Shown here piece by piece: positions 14,016-15,049 of a stretch of 15,049 bases of DNA. The notes below the pieces were generated by a model. That model searched no databases and was not told the DNA's origin. It saw nothing but the letters and a program-made list of their open reading frames with translations. The stretch's first letter is position 1; each line of letters opens with the position of its first letter. This DNA is from DATADF01 sp046263155. Its GTDB lineage: Bacteria; Actinomycetota; CADDZG01; WHSQ01. The translations under genes and the position numbers were made by a program. Location: the NCBI GenBank assembly GCA_046263155.1, contig JBHELF010000139.1, forward strand, positions 1 through 15,049, in the 5' to 3' direction.

Positions 14016-14752
14016 GAAGGCGCCGCTCGCATTCGTCGGGCGACGCTGATCGCAATGCCGGCGGCCACCATGACGATGCCCACGATGATCGCCGGCTCCA
14101 CGAGGCCGGTAATGGGGCCGAGGATGAACACGACGGCCTGGACATCGGGCATGCCGGGAGTCGGGAGGAGGCGGCGCCGTGCCAGGGCGGCGGCCCAGCG
14201 CCCGCGCGTCCCGCCAAGAGTCTCCCCCCGGTCGGCGCCGGACACCTCAAGGAAGTAATAAGCGAGCACGACATAGACGATCATCAAGAGCAGCGCCCGC
14301 GGAGGGGCGATCGATACCGGAAGCAGGTCGACCGGGCCGCCGTCGGCGAAGTGAATGGTTGAGGTCCCGCGCGCCAGCCACCACAGCATCCCCAGCGAGG
14401 CACTCCCGCGCCGCGCCCCGTCTGAGATCTTGTCTAACCCAGCCCCCAATGGGCTGCGCACATCGAGCGTGCGGGCCAGCTTGCCGTCAACGCAGTCGGA
14501 GACGAACGCGAGATAGAAGGCGATCCCGCCGATCAACAAGCCCTGGCGAGTGCCTATAGAGAACCACGCTCCGACCGACAGCCCGAGCACTAGTGAGATC
14601 ACACTCACCTGGTTAGGGCTCAGCCAACGGCGGCGCGCGAGGAAACGAACCAGCGGCAAAGCGATCGGGTCGGTGAACAAGACCGTCCACCAATAATCAC
14701 GGGTCTTGGCACCGATCGGTGTGCCACCCGCCCGCCCCGGACCGTCGTTCAT
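14012..14752 (-). CDS. CDP-alcohol phosphatidyltransferase family membrane enzyme
   Basis: A 246-residue integral membrane enzyme that transfers a phosphoalcohol or phosphatidyl group from a CDP-linked donor to a second alcohol. The full family signature D-x2-DG-x2-AR-x8-G-x3-D-x3-D is present: Asp86, Asp89-Gly90, Ala93-Arg94, Gly103, Asp107 and Asp111, following the helix at 72-85. Hydrophobic helices continue to the C-terminus. WWTVLFTDPIALPLVRFL and LSPNQVSVISL at the start are typical of the uncharacterised actinobacterial branch, not of classic PgsA or PssA. ATG 14752 is chosen because it overlaps the upstream glycosyltransferase stop as ATGA; longer in-frame starts would run deep into that gene. 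It is also coupled by ATGA to the phosphodiesterase downstream. Donor and acceptor are not known; a CDP-glycerol- or CDP-inositol-like donor would fit the locus. Confidence 0.88.
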   Translation of the reverse strand: MNDGPGRAGGTPIGAKTRDYWWTVLFTDPIALPLVRFLARRRWLSPNQVSVISLVLGLSVGAWFSIGTRQGLLIGGIAFYLAFVSDCVDGKLARTLDVRSPLGAGLDKISDGARRGSASLGMLWWLARGTSTIHFADGGPVDLLPVSIAPPRALLLMIVYVVLAYYFLEVSGADRGETLGGTRGRWAAALARRRLLPTPGMPDVQAVVFILGPITGLVEPAIIVGIVMVAAGIAISVARRMRAAPS

Positions 14753-15049
14753 CCGATCACTCCGGGCTTCCCGCGTCGTCCTTCGAGCGCCGGGTCGACC
14801 AAACCCTTGCCGCGCGCCTGTTCCCAGGCCCCCACGATCAATCCCGTGACGTAGCCCGCATTTCGCTTCTGCAGCACTTTGCCGAGATTGAGCGTGAACA
14901 ATCCCATAAGGGCCCACCACAGTGCGAGCTTGTGGCGGGGCGTCTGCGGCATGTGCTTGCGATGCAGGTAGAACTGGTTGGCGAGGTTCATGCGCTGCAG
15001 CTGGTGCGGCGACATGCGCTGGGTCTCGGTCTTGAAGTGGTCGACCTTG
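14749..15049 (-). CDS. C-terminal end of a glycosyltransferase, probably family 2 (5' end outside window)
   Basis: Only the last 99 residues are in the window, open at the right edge. The segment VDHFKTETQRMSPHQLQRMN followed by ANQFYLHRKHMP resembles the C-terminal part of GT2 glycosyltransferases, where a His-rich strand and an F/Y-x-x-K/R-K-H segment precede terminal helices; a hydrophobic helix (LALWWALMGLFTLNLG) follows. The GT-A catalytic part with its DxD motif is outside, so the family call is tentative. Its stop overlaps the CDP-alcohol transferase start as ATGA, making it the upstream member of a coupled leftward operon with that enzyme and the second phosphodiesterase. It would add sugars to the glycan or glycolipid on which they act. 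Confidence 0.6.
   Translation of the reverse strand, partial: KVDHFKTETQRMSPHQLQRMNLANQFYLHRKHMPQTPRHKLALWWALMGLFTLNLGKVLQKRNAGYVTGLIVGAWEQARGKGLVDPALEGRRGKPGVIG

Noticed and set aside
14753..14920. Longer N-terminus for the CDP-alcohol transferase starting at 14920
   Set aside because: It would overlap the glycosyltransferase gene by about 170 bp with Arg/Gly-rich, uncharacteristic sequence; ATG 14752 in an ATGA overlap is far more likely.

Overview
The window looks like chromosomal DNA of a high-GC actinobacterium, probably from an uncultured lineage that I cannot place more precisely. The reasons are high G+C throughout, frequent GTG/TTG starts, apparent leaderless starts preceded by TAnnnT boxes, an ethylmalonyl-CoA-type B12 mutase, an F420-type luciferase-like oxidoreductase, and DUF4012 and DUF4383 proteins. 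I saw no tRNA, rRNA, CRISPR array, insertion sequence or phage gene. Nearly every base belongs to a gene.

Left part (1-4377): a two-module 3-hydroxyacyl-CoA dehydrogenase runs leftward off the window. It starts head to head with a meaA-type ethylmalonyl-CoA mutase, and the start codons are only 14 bp apart. The ten bases ATCCTACGAT between them read as a TAnnnT -10 box on each strand, so both genes may fire from one symmetrical promoter. The mutase is followed after 4 bp by a luciferase-like oxidoreductase.

Middle part (4374-11233): without a real gap the same rightward run continues into surface-glycan type genes. These are a DUF4012 membrane protein, a sugar-phosphate-type nucleotidyltransferase, an sn-glycerol-1-phosphate dehydrogenase family protein, a cytoplasmic alkaline-phosphatase-superfamily phosphodiesterase, and a polyprenyl-phosphate sugar-phosphate transferase. 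Neighbours overlap or lie within 37 bp, so this is probably one long operon with at least one internal promoter.

Right part (11234-15049): a small double-ACT-domain protein stands alone and ends at a strong bidirectional hairpin terminator. Facing it is a leftward run: the end of a glycosyltransferase, a CDP-alcohol phosphatidyltransferase and a second phosphodiesterase paralogue, joined by ATGA overlaps, then a four-helix DUF4383 protein.

The most interesting reading, which is inference, is that the nucleotidyltransferase, the glycerol-1-phosphate dehydrogenase and the CDP-alcohol transferase form a route. That route would make sn-glycerol-1-phosphate, activate it as a CDP derivative and transfer it to a lipid or glycan. 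The sugar transferase, DUF4012 protein and glycosyltransferase would build the acceptor, and the two phosphodiesterases would act on intermediates in the cytoplasm.
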